A stretch of 64,000 bases of DNA from Dokdonella_A sp963758365 (lineage in GTDB: Bacteria > Pseudomonadota > Gammaproteobacteria > Xanthomonadales > Rhodanobacteraceae). Of this stretch, positions 44,068 through 52,500 are shown one piece after another. Each line of letters starts with the position of its first letter. Within the stretch, counting starts at the first letter, position 1. The notes beneath the pieces were generated by a model. It made no database searches and was not told the origin of the DNA. It saw nothing but the letters and a program-made list of their open reading frames with translations. The stretch lies in contig CAVWVB010000001.1 of the NCBI GenBank assembly GCA_963758365.1, positions 1,922,001-1,986,000 on the forward strand, written 5' to 3'. A program made the position numbers and the translations under genes.

Positions 44068-44467
44068 GACTCATCCCGCTTGCAGCGTCCTGCTGCTGGA
44101 ACACCGCAGCGGCAACACGCAAGGCATTGCTGACCGCGGCGCCGCCCGCGTAGAAGAGCATCTGCAGGATCGTTTCGACGACCTGCTCCTTCGACGCACC
44201 GAGCTTCAGTGCCGAGGCGACATGCGCCTCGAGCTGCGGCATCGCGTGGCCGAGCGTGACGCAGGCCGCGACCAGCAGCAGCTCACGCGTCACGAGGTCC
44301 AGGCCCGGTCGGTCCATGATCCCGGCCAGAGCCCATTCGATCGTCATCGTTGCGAAATCCGGACAGACCTCGCGCAACGATTGCACGAGCTGCTCGCCGG
44401 CCTCGCCGCCGTGCAATTCATTCAGCAACGCAAGGCCGCGCTGATAGGTTTCTGTATTGGTGTGCAT
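44060..44467 (-). CDS. Carboxymuconolactone decarboxylase family protein (CMD-2)
   Basis: 135 residues from ATG 44467 (AGGA about 9 nt upstream). Four-helix CMD fold: LVTRELLLVAACVTLGHAMP, LEAHVASALKLGASKEQVVE, MLFYAGGAAVSNALRVA. Members either decarboxylate gamma-carboxymuconolactone or are related AhpD-like proteins. The CxxC of AhpD is absent here, which favours a decarboxylase/isomerase-type role over peroxide reduction. Overlaps the SnoaL-like gene by 8 nt. Confidence 0.88.
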   Translation of the reverse strand: MHTNTETYQRGLALLNELHGGEAGEQLVQSLREVCPDFATMTIEWALAGIMDRPGLDLVTRELLLVAACVTLGHAMPQLEAHVASALKLGASKEQVVETILQMLFYAGGAAVSNALRVAAAVFQQQDAASGMSHG

Positions 44468-44523
44468 TTCGCATTCCTGCAATTGATTTCGTGCCACCCC
44501 TCGGGACCGCGACGTGGCGCTGT

Positions 44524-45516
44524 TCACACCGGTCGATCGGAGTGCCGACCATGACCCATCGCGCCGGCCGCAACGAGTGGGTGATCGACCTGCGCATTGC
44601 CACGGCGCAGCGCACGCACCGTGGCCCGCCAGCCTTCGCGGACGCTCGGGTAGCCGGGCTGCCAGCCGCTTTCCCAGCGCAACTTGCGGTTCGAGATGCG
44701 CAGCGAGCGCGACAACATTTCGCCCATGGATCCGGTCAGCGCGGTGACCCAGGCCGGCATGGGTTTGGGCGATGGAACATGCAATGCCGCAGCGAGCGCC
44801 TCGGCGTAGTCGCGCCGGCGCAGCGGCTCGTTGTCGATGGCATTGTAGGTGCCGGCGGGAATGCCGAGCGCGGCGACGACCGCGCTCGCCGCATCGTCGT
44901 GCGAGATCGAGGAGACGAACGCTTCCGGCGAACCAGGCAAAGGTGCATGCCCTTTGCGCACGAACCTGATCATGTCTTGCACATGAGACGCATCGGGTCC
45001 GTAGAACGCCGCAAAACGCATGATCACGCCGGCGCCACCGTAATCGATGAAGCGCCGCGCCGAAGCTTCCGCGTCGATGATCGAACGATTGAAGCGCACT
45101 GGCGCGATCGGCGTGTCCTCGTCGATCCAGGCGTCGCCCGAATCCGGATAGACCGGGGCAAACGATTCCTGGATGAAACGCCGGGCTCCGGTGGCGATCG
45201 CCGCATCGACCAGATTCGCAGATGCAATGGTGCGGATGCGATCGTTCTCGCGCCAACCACCGGGCATCAACATGCGTACCGTCGAGGCCGGAATGTGTGT
45301 GGCAAGATTGACGACGATGTCGTGTCCGCGTACCGCAGCGAACAGCGCATCCCGGTCGAACAAATCGACAGCGCGCGCGCTTGCCCCGACAAGTTCGAGC
45401 GCGAGCCGCTTCTGCGGGGTGCGCACGAGGGCCGTCACGTCATGTCCGGCGGCTGCAAGCAGGGGCACGGCCCTGCGACCAATCACACCCGTGGCGCCGG
45501 TTACGAAGACCTTCAT
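44524..45516 (-). CDS. NAD(P)-dependent epimerase/dehydratase family protein
   Basis: 330 residues: KVFVTGATGVIGRRAVPLL at the N-terminus (NADP-binding), VVNLATHIP in the middle, RRFIQESFAPVYPD around the catalytic strand, VIMRFAAFYGPDASH, and TYNAIDNEPLRRRDYAEALA typical of extended SDRs with a substrate domain. Substrate unknown. It overlaps the AhpD-like gene upstream by 4 nt and precedes the CMD-2 gene by 56 nt. Confidence 0.88.
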   Translation of the reverse strand: MKVFVTGATGVIGRRAVPLLAAAGHDVTALVRTPQKRLALELVGASARAVDLFDRDALFAAVRGHDIVVNLATHIPASTVRMLMPGGWRENDRIRTIASANLVDAAIATGARRFIQESFAPVYPDSGDAWIDEDTPIAPVRFNRSIIDAEASARRFIDYGGAGVIMRFAAFYGPDASHVQDMIRFVRKGHAPLPGSPEAFVSSISHDDAASAVVAALGIPAGTYNAIDNEPLRRRDYAEALAAALHVPSPKPMPAWVTALTGSMGEMLSRSLRISNRKLRWESGWQPGYPSVREGWRATVRALRRGNAQVDHPLVAAGAMGHGRHSDRPV

Positions 45517-46001
45517 GACGGCACCCCCGCAGCCTTCGCCTGTTTCCTGCTGGTCACGTGGTGATTGCCCGGCTGGGAACGGAACGCGACACAGAGCCGA
45601 TTCCAGCCGTTGATCGCGGCGACAGCCAAAGTCAGATCTACCAGCTCGCGTTCTACGAAATGCTCGCGTACCGTCGCGTACACTTCGTCGGGCACATGTG
45701 TGTCGGCGACCAATGTCACCGCTTCGGTCCAGGCCAGGGCGGCACGCTCACGATCGCTGTAGAACGGCGCCTCGCGCCAGGCATCGAGTACATACAGCCG
45801 CTGCTCGCTCTCCCCCGTTTCGCGCAGATCCCTGCTGTGCATATCGAGACAGTACGCACAACCGTTGATCTGCGAAGCACGCAGCCGGATCAGGTCAAGC
45901 AGGTTCGGATCGAGACCGCAGCCGCGCAGATAGCATTCCAGGCCCAGCATCGCCTGGTACGCACCCGCTGAGGTCTTCGGGAAGTCGAGTCGTGATTGCA
46001 T
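45513..46001 (-). CDS. Carboxymuconolactone decarboxylase/AhpD-like protein with CxxC
   Basis: 162 residues from ATG 46001, where GGAGG stands 6 nt upstream; an ATG two codons earlier touches the GGAGG and is less likely. The CMD fold is shown by IRLRASQINGCAYCLDMHSRD, whose CxxC plus following His is the AhpD-like redox centre, and by DLTLAVAAINGWNRL near the end. Such proteins reduce peroxides or handle reactive intermediates. First gene of the operon; the motif at 46133-46149 lies about 130 nt upstream. Confidence 0.9.
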   Translation of the reverse strand: MQSRLDFPKTSAGAYQAMLGLECYLRGCGLDPNLLDLIRLRASQINGCAYCLDMHSRDLRETGESEQRLYVLDAWREAPFYSDRERAALAWTEAVTLVADTHVPDEVYATVREHFVERELVDLTLAVAAINGWNRLCVAFRSQPGNHHVTSRKQAKAAGVPS

Positions 46002-46132
46002 GTTCATCCTCCGGCACCGCAAGTGTTCGAACGCGAATTGGGTTCGTCTGCGCAGAACACAATCGCTTCTGCTGCGCGCATCCTGAACGCGCTCATGAAC
46101 AATGTTAAACCAATGTTGGCAAACGAATGTTG

Positions 46133-46149
46133 GTCAACATCTGTTGGCG
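46133..46149. promoter_or_regulatory. Putative TetR-type operator upstream of the monooxygenase operon
   Basis: GTCAACATCTGTTGGCG has an inverted GTCAAC/GTTG(G) core and matches the motif in the TetR promoter (48638-48654) at 14 of 17 positions. Further AATGTTGG repeats lie just beside it (46111-46132) in an AT-rich spot unusual for this region. Confidence 0.55.
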
Positions 46150-46152
46150 ATA

Positions 46153-47466
46153 TTAATCCTGCGTCGGGTGCGTGTCAACATGTGCCGATGCGGGCATGGC
46201 GATTTCTTGCGCGGCAGCTTGGGGCGGACAGCCGGTGGACTTCTCCTGGCCGCGCGTGGAAGATGATTCATCACGTTGCAGCGCCGCCGACGCGATGCAG
46301 AGGAGCAACAAACCGATTGCCGCGAACATGCCTGCACGCAGACCGCCAGAGTCGGCGATCCAGCCGCACAGCGCCGGGCCAACAGCCTGACCGAAGGAAA
46401 ACATGACCGTCATGGCCGCGATCACCCTGGTCCAGGCCTGAGGCGGCACGAGCTCGCGGGCGTAGTCGAGATGCGCGAACGCACTGGCCATCAGCGATCC
46501 TCCGAACAGGAGAGCCGATACGATCAGGGCGATGCGGCCGCGCATCATCAGGAGGACCAGTGCGCTCGCGATCAGCACGCCGGTGGTCAACGCCACACCA
46601 CCGCTTCCGCGCAGGCGAGCAAGCAGAGGCCCGCCCAGCAGCATCGACAGACTGGCCGCAATGCCCGCGATGATCCAGAAATCCACGATGCGCGCGTGGC
46701 CATAACCCGCGGTGCGCAGATAGGTGATCACGAACGTCATCAACGCGAAATAACCGGCGCCGTAGGCAAGATATGCAAACAGCACAGGTCGCAGACCACG
46801 CAGCGAGCCACTCGCCCCGCCCGACGCGACGGAATCCGTGTGCGGGATACGCCGGACGGCGGGGAGAGTGAGCACGACCACGATCAGGGTCAGCGCGCCC
46901 AGCAGCAGCCAGCCGGCCGGCCAGCCCCATCCAGACGCGAGCGCGGGCGGCAGCAACAAGCCGCTCAATACCATGCCGAGCCCGGCGCCGGCGGCGTACA
47001 CGGCAGTGAACAACGTACTGCGGTCGACCGCGGCGCCGGCTCGTGCCGCCAGACTGTATCCGGCAATGAACACCCAGCTCGTGACCAGCCCCGTGATGAA
47101 GCGCAGCACCAACATCACCGGATAGTTGCGAAACAGTGCCATTGCCAGCAGCGACAGCGCAGTAACAACGAGTCCGCCCCGGAACGCGCGCGAAGTGCCG
47201 ACCGCGCGTTCCACAGACGCGGTGACCAGGGAACCCAGCAGATAGCCCGCCGCCATTGCCGTGCCGAGCGACCCGGCCTGCGCATACGTCCAGTGCAGAT
47301 CACTTTGCATCGCGGGTAGCAGCAGCGAATAGGCGAAACGCGCAAAACCGAGCGCCGCGGCGACGCCGAGGGCGAGACCGGCCGGCACCCAGAGCGAGAC
47401 CGCGGCTATCGCACGATTCGCGCGCTGTGGCAGTGAATCCAGCGTTGTGCATTCGGCATCGGACAT
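46153..47466 (-). CDS. MFS transporter, YbfB/YjiJ type
   Basis: 437 residues from ATG 47466 (GGAG 8 nt upstream), 12 predicted membrane helices (for example LALGVAAALGFARFAYSLLL, LVLRFITGLVTSWVFIAGY, IWIIAGIAASLSMLLGG-like). The start GVAAALGFARFAYSLLLPAM matches the YbfB/YjiJ group, whose substrates are mostly unknown. Its 3' end is 4 nt from the operator motif of the neighbouring operon. It diverges from the LysR gene with 114 nt between, suggesting that regulator controls it. Probably imports or exports a metabolite of the nearby pathway. Confidence 0.88.
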   Translation of the reverse strand: MSDAECTTLDSLPQRANRAIAAVSLWVPAGLALGVAAALGFARFAYSLLLPAMQSDLHWTYAQAGSLGTAMAAGYLLGSLVTASVERAVGTSRAFRGGLVVTALSLLAMALFRNYPVMLVLRFITGLVTSWVFIAGYSLAARAGAAVDRSTLFTAVYAAGAGLGMVLSGLLLPPALASGWGWPAGWLLLGALTLIVVVLTLPAVRRIPHTDSVASGGASGSLRGLRPVLFAYLAYGAGYFALMTFVITYLRTAGYGHARIVDFWIIAGIAASLSMLLGGPLLARLRGSGGVALTTGVLIASALVLLMMRGRIALIVSALLFGGSLMASAFAHLDYARELVPPQAWTRVIAAMTVMFSFGQAVGPALCGWIADSGGLRAGMFAAIGLLLLCIASAALQRDESSSTRGQEKSTGCPPQAAAQEIAMPASAHVDTHPTQD

Positions 47467-47504
47467 TTTGCGGCTCCGGAATTCGTTCGTCCCACCAAGC
47501 GCAT

Positions 47505-47519
47505 GCAACGTACGGTTGC
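47505..47519. promoter_or_regulatory. Candidate LysR-type binding site between MFS and LysR genes
   Basis: GCAAC-N5-GTTGC is a 15-bp inverted repeat placed between the divergent genes, fitting the size and location of a LysR-family box. Confidence 0.4.
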
Positions 47520-47545
47520 GGAACGCCGGATACCAACGAGATTTT

Positions 47546-47574
47546 TTGACCGGATGTGTGAGCGGAACTAACAT
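47546..47574 (+). promoter_or_regulatory. Candidate sigma-70 promoter of the LysR gene (leaderless)
   Basis: TTGACC and TAACAT are separated by exactly 17 bp. The -10 ends 6 nt before the ATG, so the message would begin at or next to the start codon; no ribosome-binding site is present. Confidence 0.5.
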
Positions 47575-47580
47575 CCGCGC

Positions 47581-48567
47581 ATGCCCGAACGCCTGCCGTC
47601 GCTGAAAGCCCTGCGCATCTTCGAGGCCGCCGCGCGCCGCCTCAACTACAGCCGTGCTGCGGAAGAACTGTTCGTCACGCACAGTGCGGTCAGTCACCAG
47701 ATCAAGGCGCTCGAAACCGAACTCGGAATCCGTCTGTTTCGCCGCGCGGGCCGCAGCATGCAACTCACCGACGAGGGCCGGCGTCTTCATGCGCACGTCC
47801 ACGAGGCCTTGGCCCGCATCGCGAAAGGTGTCGCGGAGCTGCGCGGAGACGACCGCCGGCAAACGCTCAATGTCAGCGTTACGCCCTCGCTCGCGACCGG
47901 CTGGCTGGTGCCGCGGCTCGCGGATTTTCAGCGCCGTCATCCGCTCATCGAAGTCAATCTCAGCACAGCGATGGCACTGGTCGATTTCAGCCGCGAAGAC
48001 GTTGATCTGGGCCTGCGATACGGGCCAGGCGCCTGGTCCGGCGTGCATGCCGAGCGGTTGCCTTTGATCGAAATCCAGTACTTTGCGGCATGCAGTCCGA
48101 CCTATCGGGGCGCACGCCCGCCGCAAGCGGCGCAGGAATTGCTAGGGTGCGTTCTCCTCCATCATCCCTTCATGTCGTGGGAGGAGTGGTTCAAATCCAT
48201 GGACGTGCCATTGGCGGAGCCTCTTCGTGGACCACGTTTCAACGACTATCCGACGGCCATACAGGCGGCGATTGCCGGGCAAGGCGTCATTCTGACGAGC
48301 GAGATCCTGATAGCCGCCGAAATCGCGAACAATCGGCTGGTAAACCTCATGCGCGGCTGGCCTGCCGTACCCGCGCCGTTCGCCTACTACATTGCCTATC
48401 CGGAAGGTCGCGAACCCGCAGCCAAGGTGTGCGCGTTTCGTGACTGGCTGCTGGACCAGGTGCGCATGACGAACGATGCGGAAACAGGCACGCGCAAGAA
48501 TGTCGCGAAGATGCCGTCGCCGGTCGCTCGCACACGCGCACCGCGAGCGCGAAGGAATCGCCGCTGA
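47581..48567 (+). CDS. LysR family transcriptional regulator (GcvA-like)
   Basis: 328 residues. N-terminal winged helix-turn-helix LKALRIFEAAARRLNYSRAAEELFVTHSAVSHQIKALE-type (residues about 8-45, key sequence SRAAEELFVTHSAVSHQI), then an effector domain that begins LNVSVTPSLATGWLVPRLADF, typical of GcvA-like members. A basic disordered tail ends the protein. It diverges from the MFS transporter gene, the usual layout for a LysR regulator and its target. The effector is unknown, perhaps a substrate of the operon at 39671-46001. Confidence 0.92.
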   Translation: MPERLPSLKALRIFEAAARRLNYSRAAEELFVTHSAVSHQIKALETELGIRLFRRAGRSMQLTDEGRRLHAHVHEALARIAKGVAELRGDDRRQTLNVSVTPSLATGWLVPRLADFQRRHPLIEVNLSTAMALVDFSREDVDLGLRYGPGAWSGVHAERLPLIEIQYFAACSPTYRGARPPQAAQELLGCVLLHHPFMSWEEWFKSMDVPLAEPLRGPRFNDYPTAIQAAIAGQGVILTSEILIAAEIANNRLVNLMRGWPAVPAPFAYYIAYPEGREPAAKVCAFRDWLLDQVRMTNDAETGTRKNVAKMPSPVARTRAPRARRNRR

Positions 48568-48635
48568 CTGCGTCGGCACGTTCGCCCCGTCGCGACAGGC
48601 TCCGTGCCACTCCGACACAATGCGGCAAACCCTCC

Positions 48636-48665
48636 TTGTCAACGCCTGTTGACGCAATGCATACT
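48636..48665 (+). promoter_or_regulatory. Candidate promoter of the TetR gene overlapping its operator (leaderless)
   Basis: TTGTCA (48636-48641) and CATACT (48660-48665) are 18 bp apart. The operator GTCAACGCCTGTTGACG (48638-48654) lies across the -35 and spacer, a position suited to self-repression. The -10 ends 6 nt before the ATG at 48672. Confidence 0.5.
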
Positions 48666-48671
48666 GCGCGC

Positions 48672-49247
48672 ATGAAGAAGAAAAAGCCCACGCGTGCCGA
48701 GCAAGGCGAAGCGACGCGCGCGAGCATTCTCGCAGCCGCCCGCCAGCGCTTCGCCGCCGATGGCTACGATCGCGCGACGATCCGCGCGATCGCCGCCGAT
48801 GCGGGCATCGATCCGAGCCTGGTCATGCGCTACTTCGGCAACAAGCAGGGCTTGTTCGTGGCCGCGGCCGAGATCGACCTGCGCCTGCCCGACTTCGCCA
48901 AGCTGGCGCGCAAGGACATGGCGGCGGCGGCAATCGAGCACTTTCTGGACCGCTGGTCGGAAGACGACATCATGCAGGCCCTGTTGCGCACGTCGGCGAC
49001 GAACGAGGACGCAGCGGAGCGGATGCGCTCGTTACTGGCGACTCAAACGGTGCCGCTGGTGGCCGCGATGTGCGGCGATCCGAAGTCGGCGCCAATTCGC
49101 GCAGGATTGATCAATAGCCAGATTCTCGGCTTCGCCTACTTTCGCTTCGTCCTCAAGGTGCCCTCGATCGTCGCGATGCGTCGCGCCGACATCGTCAAGT
49201 GGCTCGGCGCAACCGTGCATCGCTACCTGTTTGCGGAGATGCCATGA
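48672..49247 (+). CDS. TetR family transcriptional repressor
   Basis: 191 residues. The HTH of the family is clear near the N-terminus: RASILAAARQRFAADGYDRATIRAIAADAGIDPSLVMRYF-type (about 14-53, key part RATIRAIAADAGIDPSLV), followed by FGNKQGLF and a helical ligand domain. ATG 48672 is preferred over one at 48657, which lies within the -10 region. A 17-bp inverted repeat before it (48638-48654) recurs upstream of the monooxygenase operon (46133-46149), so it probably represses both itself and that operon until a pathway compound binds. Confidence 0.9.
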   Translation: MKKKKPTRAEQGEATRASILAAARQRFAADGYDRATIRAIAADAGIDPSLVMRYFGNKQGLFVAAAEIDLRLPDFAKLARKDMAAAAIEHFLDRWSEDDIMQALLRTSATNEDAAERMRSLLATQTVPLVAAMCGDPKSAPIRAGLINSQILGFAYFRFVLKVPSIVAMRRADIVKWLGATVHRYLFAEMP

Positions 49248-49393
49248 GCGATTGCAATTGGCGCGTTTGCAGACCAAGGAACGGCATTGTGCGTGATCAG
49301 CCGCCGATGCCCGCATGGCTGGCGACGAATCCGGGTCAGGAACGCGCAGCGTCGTATCATGTGCGCCCCCAACTTCGCCGGAGAACTGAAACC

Positions 49394-50698
49394 ATGCGCC
49401 ATCGACTCGCCGTGCTAGCCGTGCTCGCCGCCGCGTCGCCGCTCGCGATCGCCGGTGAGCCGGCGACCGTCCTGCATTGCGGTCATCTGATCGATACCGC
49501 ATCCGGCAAGGTGCTCGGCGAAACGACGATCGTCGTCGAGGGCGACCGTATCGGGGACGTCAAGGCCGGACGGTCTGATGTCGCTGGCGCGCACGTCATC
49601 GACCTCGGCGGCGCGACCTGCCTGCCCGGCCTGATCGACAGCCACACGCACCTGACCATGCAGTTCAGCAAGGCGAGCTACAGCGATCGGTTTCGCCTGA
49701 ATCCGGCCGACTACGCAATCCGCAGCACCGTCTACGCGCGGCGCACGCTCGACGCCGGATTCACCGCGGTGCGCAACGTCGGCGACAATGACGGCGAGTC
49801 GATCGCGCTGCGCAACGCGATCAACGCGGGCATCGTGCCCGGGCCGCGCATGTTCACCGCGGGCATGCCGATCGGCTCTACCGGTGGTCATGCCGACGGC
49901 AGCGACGGCTATCGCAAGGACCTTGCGGGGGATCCCGGCCCGAAGCAGGGGATCATCAATGGCGCGGACGACGCCTGGAAGGCGGTACGCCAGCACTACA
50001 AGGACGGTGCCGACCTGATCAAGATCATGCCGTCCGGCGGGGTGCTCGACGAAGGCAGCAGCGCCGACAACGCGCAGCTCACGATAGCCGAGATCCAGGC
50101 CATCGTCGCCGCGGCACACGACTACGGCTTCACGGTCGCGGCACATGCTCATGGCGCCGAGGCGATCCGCCGTGCAGTGATCGGCGGGGTCGATTCGATC
50201 GAGCATGGAACCTACATGGACGACGCCGACATGAAACTGATGAAACAGCACGGTACCTGGTATGTGCCGACCATCATCGCCGGCAAGTTCGTCGAGGAGA
50301 AGGCGCAGGAAGGCTGGTATCCGCCACAAGTCGCGCGCAAGGCGCGGGAAGTCGGACCGTTCATCCAGAAGACCGCGGGCAAGGCCTGGAAGGCCGGCGT
50401 GAAGATCGCGTTCGGCACCGATGCCGGCGTCTATCCGCACGGCGAAAACGCAAAGGAGTTCGTCTACATGGTCGAGGCCGGCATGCCGCCGATGTTCGTG
50501 CTGCAGGCCGCGACAACGCATGCGGCGGAATTGCTGAAAAGGACCGCGGACCTCGGCAGCATCGAAACCGGCAAGTTCGCGGACGTGATCGCGGTCGATG
50601 GCAATCCGCTCGAGGATATCGCCCTGATGCAGAAGATCGCCTTCGTGATGAAGGAAGGCATGGTCTACAAGCGGGACGGCAAGCCAGTCGCGCAGTAA
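49394..50698 (+). CDS. Exported amidohydrolase (metal-dependent hydrolase)
   Basis: 434 residues from ATG 49394 (GGAGA 9 nt upstream), with a signal peptide about 1-20 (LAIAG). The amidohydrolase fold is shown by CLPGLIDSHTHL (first metal ligands), DLIKIMPSGG (the lysine that would be carboxylated), AAHAHG and SIEHGTYMDD, and FGTDAGVYPHG. It closely resembles periplasmic Xaa-Pro dipeptidase/imidazolonepropionase-like hydrolases acting on small amides or cyclic dipeptides. The true substrate is unknown. Not clearly linked with the neighbours. Confidence 0.9.
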   Translation: MRHRLAVLAVLAAASPLAIAGEPATVLHCGHLIDTASGKVLGETTIVVEGDRIGDVKAGRSDVAGAHVIDLGGATCLPGLIDSHTHLTMQFSKASYSDRFRLNPADYAIRSTVYARRTLDAGFTAVRNVGDNDGESIALRNAINAGIVPGPRMFTAGMPIGSTGGHADGSDGYRKDLAGDPGPKQGIINGADDAWKAVRQHYKDGADLIKIMPSGGVLDEGSSADNAQLTIAEIQAIVAAAHDYGFTVAAHAHGAEAIRRAVIGGVDSIEHGTYMDDADMKLMKQHGTWYVPTIIAGKFVEEKAQEGWYPPQVARKAREVGPFIQKTAGKAWKAGVKIAFGTDAGVYPHGENAKEFVYMVEAGMPPMFVLQAATTHAAELLKRTADLGSIETGKFADVIAVDGNPLEDIALMQKIAFVMKEGMVYKRDGKPVAQ

Positions 50699-50873
50699 GT
50701 ACGGTTGCGGTCGGGCGCACGTCCGCCACTGCCGCAACACGTGTCGGTGTGGCGGCACGCGCGAGATCTGCCAGCTGGCCATCGATTCGGGTCAAGCCTG
50801 CGCGCGCGCGAGATATCGCCTTGTGTCCGCCGCGGACCGTCACCATCTCGGATCGATGCCAACGGAGCTCCGA

Positions 50874-51746
50874 ATGTCTTCCAAGCCACCCTCCCCGCTC
50901 ATTTTTGACGCCACTGAAGCGAACTTCCAGAGCGACGTCCTCGACGCCTCGTTCGAGCACGCCGTGCTGGTCGACCTGTGGGCGGCCTGGTGCGAGCCGT
51001 GCAAGGTTCTCGGACCGCTGCTGGAGAAGGTCGTTGGCGAATACCACGGCGCACTCAAGCTCGCGAAAATCGATTGCGACAAGGAGCAGCAGCTCGCGGC
51101 GATGTTCGGAGCGCGCAGCATTCCGACCGTCGTGCTTATCCGCGAAGGGCAGCTCGTCGATGCGTTCACGGGTGCACTGCCCGAGAGCGCGATCCGCGAG
51201 TTCCTCGGCCGCCACGTGCAGCCCGCAGCGGCGCCGGACGACGCGGTCGTGCCGATGCAGTCCGCGAATGCCGAGACGCCAGAGCAGGCGATCGCACGGA
51301 TCCAGCAGGCACTGGCTGCAGAGCCGGACAAGGCCGAATTGAAGCTCGATCTGGCTGTGGCCCAGATGCGGGCCGGCAATGCGGAGGCGGCCGCCGCCGA
51401 ACTCGATACATTGCCTGCCGGTCTGGAGAGCGACGATCGCGCGAGGCGCCTGCGCGGTCAGCTCGAGTTCGCTCGCACGCTGCAGGATGCGCCCACCGAA
51501 GCCGAGTTGCATGCACGCATCGAGCGCGATCCTGGCGATCACGAAGCACGCGACCTGCTCGGTGTACGTCTGTTGGTCGACGGCGACGCAGCCGGCGGCC
51601 TGGAGCAGTTCCTTGCGGTACTCGGAGCGGATCGAACCTGGAGCGAGGGCCGCGCGAAAAAGCGCCTGATTGCCGCGTTCGACATCCTCGACGATGCCGA
51701 ACTGGTCGCCACCTACCGGCGCAGAATGTCCTCCCTGTTGTTCTGA
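50874..51746 (+). CDS. cnoX: Thioredoxin-TPR protein, CnoX/YbbN type
   Basis: 290 residues from ATG 50874 (GGAG 6 nt upstream). N-terminal thioredoxin domain with an active CxxC, WCEPCK (Cys40 and Cys43), the VVLIREG and SIPTVV blocks, then TPR-like helices (ETPEQAIARIQQALAAEPDK, RLLVDGDAAGGLEQFL). CnoX/YbbN proteins hold unfolded proteins during oxidative stress and pass them to DnaK or GroEL; E. coli CnoX has a changed active site, whereas this one keeps both cysteines, so it may also be redox active. Confidence 0.9.
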   Translation: MSSKPPSPLIFDATEANFQSDVLDASFEHAVLVDLWAAWCEPCKVLGPLLEKVVGEYHGALKLAKIDCDKEQQLAAMFGARSIPTVVLIREGQLVDAFTGALPESAIREFLGRHVQPAAAPDDAVVPMQSANAETPEQAIARIQQALAAEPDKAELKLDLAVAQMRAGNAEAAAAELDTLPAGLESDDRARRLRGQLEFARTLQDAPTEAELHARIERDPGDHEARDLLGVRLLVDGDAAGGLEQFLAVLGADRTWSEGRAKKRLIAAFDILDDAELVATYRRRMSSLLF

Positions 51747-51822
51747 ACGATGCTGCCTGCGGGCGGCTGCACTCCCCGCGGCGCGGCAGTATTCTGTCGT
51801 CCCCGACGCGCCGGTAATACCG

Positions 51823-52371
51823 ATGAGCGACGCACCCGCGGCACCCCTGCTCGACGCTGCCCGAGGCGGCTCGTCGCAACGCTTTCGTTTCGTCACCGAT
51901 TGGCCGCAGATCAACGCCGACGACGGCGCGGCAATCCGCGCGTTCTGGAAACGCGAAGGCGCGCTCAGCGACGACGCGCTGATCGACACGCGCCTGCCGC
52001 AGGTGGTGATGCATGTGCGCACTGCGGACGACGAGGTCGCTGCGGTCTGCACCGCGCTGGCGGTGACTCCGCCGCGCCTGGGCCAGCCGATGTACTACTG
52101 GCGTACGTTCGTAGGCCGACAGTGGCGCGCAACCCCACTCGTGATGTCCCTGCTCAAGCGTTCGTGCGCACTGCTCGAGGAACATGCGCGAACTCACGAT
52201 TTCCCGTGCATCGGCGTGCTGCTCGAACTCGAGAACGACCGCTTTCGCGAGCGCGGCCGCGCGGCCATCTGGTGGAACCCGCACTTCATCTACATCGGCC
52301 GCAGCGATCGCGGCCTGGACCTGCGCGTGCTGTATTTTCGCGGCAGCCGGCTCAAGCCGCCGCCGGCCTAG
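51823..52371 (+). CDS. Conserved hypothetical protein, GNAT-like
   Basis: 182 residues from ATG 51823. The core (HVRTADDEVAAVCTALAVTP, YYWRTFVGRQWRATPLVMSL and FPCIGVLLELENDR) has the alternating strand-helix order and the receptor-like RxxxPL segment of GNAT acetyltransferases, but I see no definite Q/RxxGxG/A motif. I therefore do not assign a function. No signal peptide or membrane helix. It starts 76 nt after the CnoX-like gene and may be co-transcribed with it; TATTCT at 51790-51795 could instead be its own -10. Confidence 0.7.
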   Translation: MSDAPAAPLLDAARGGSSQRFRFVTDWPQINADDGAAIRAFWKREGALSDDALIDTRLPQVVMHVRTADDEVAAVCTALAVTPPRLGQPMYYWRTFVGRQWRATPLVMSLLKRSCALLEEHARTHDFPCIGVLLELENDRFRERGRAAIWWNPHFIYIGRSDRGLDLRVLYFRGSRLKPPPA

Positions 52372-52500
52372 CGCAGATATCCGCGGCAACGGCGCGCGCC
52401 CCGGGACACCGGACCCACGATCGCAGCGACCGCGGCGTGCGGCCCGGGCGGGCGCCGTGGCACCATGTGGTCGCAACGACACGCCACCGGCCCATCCACG

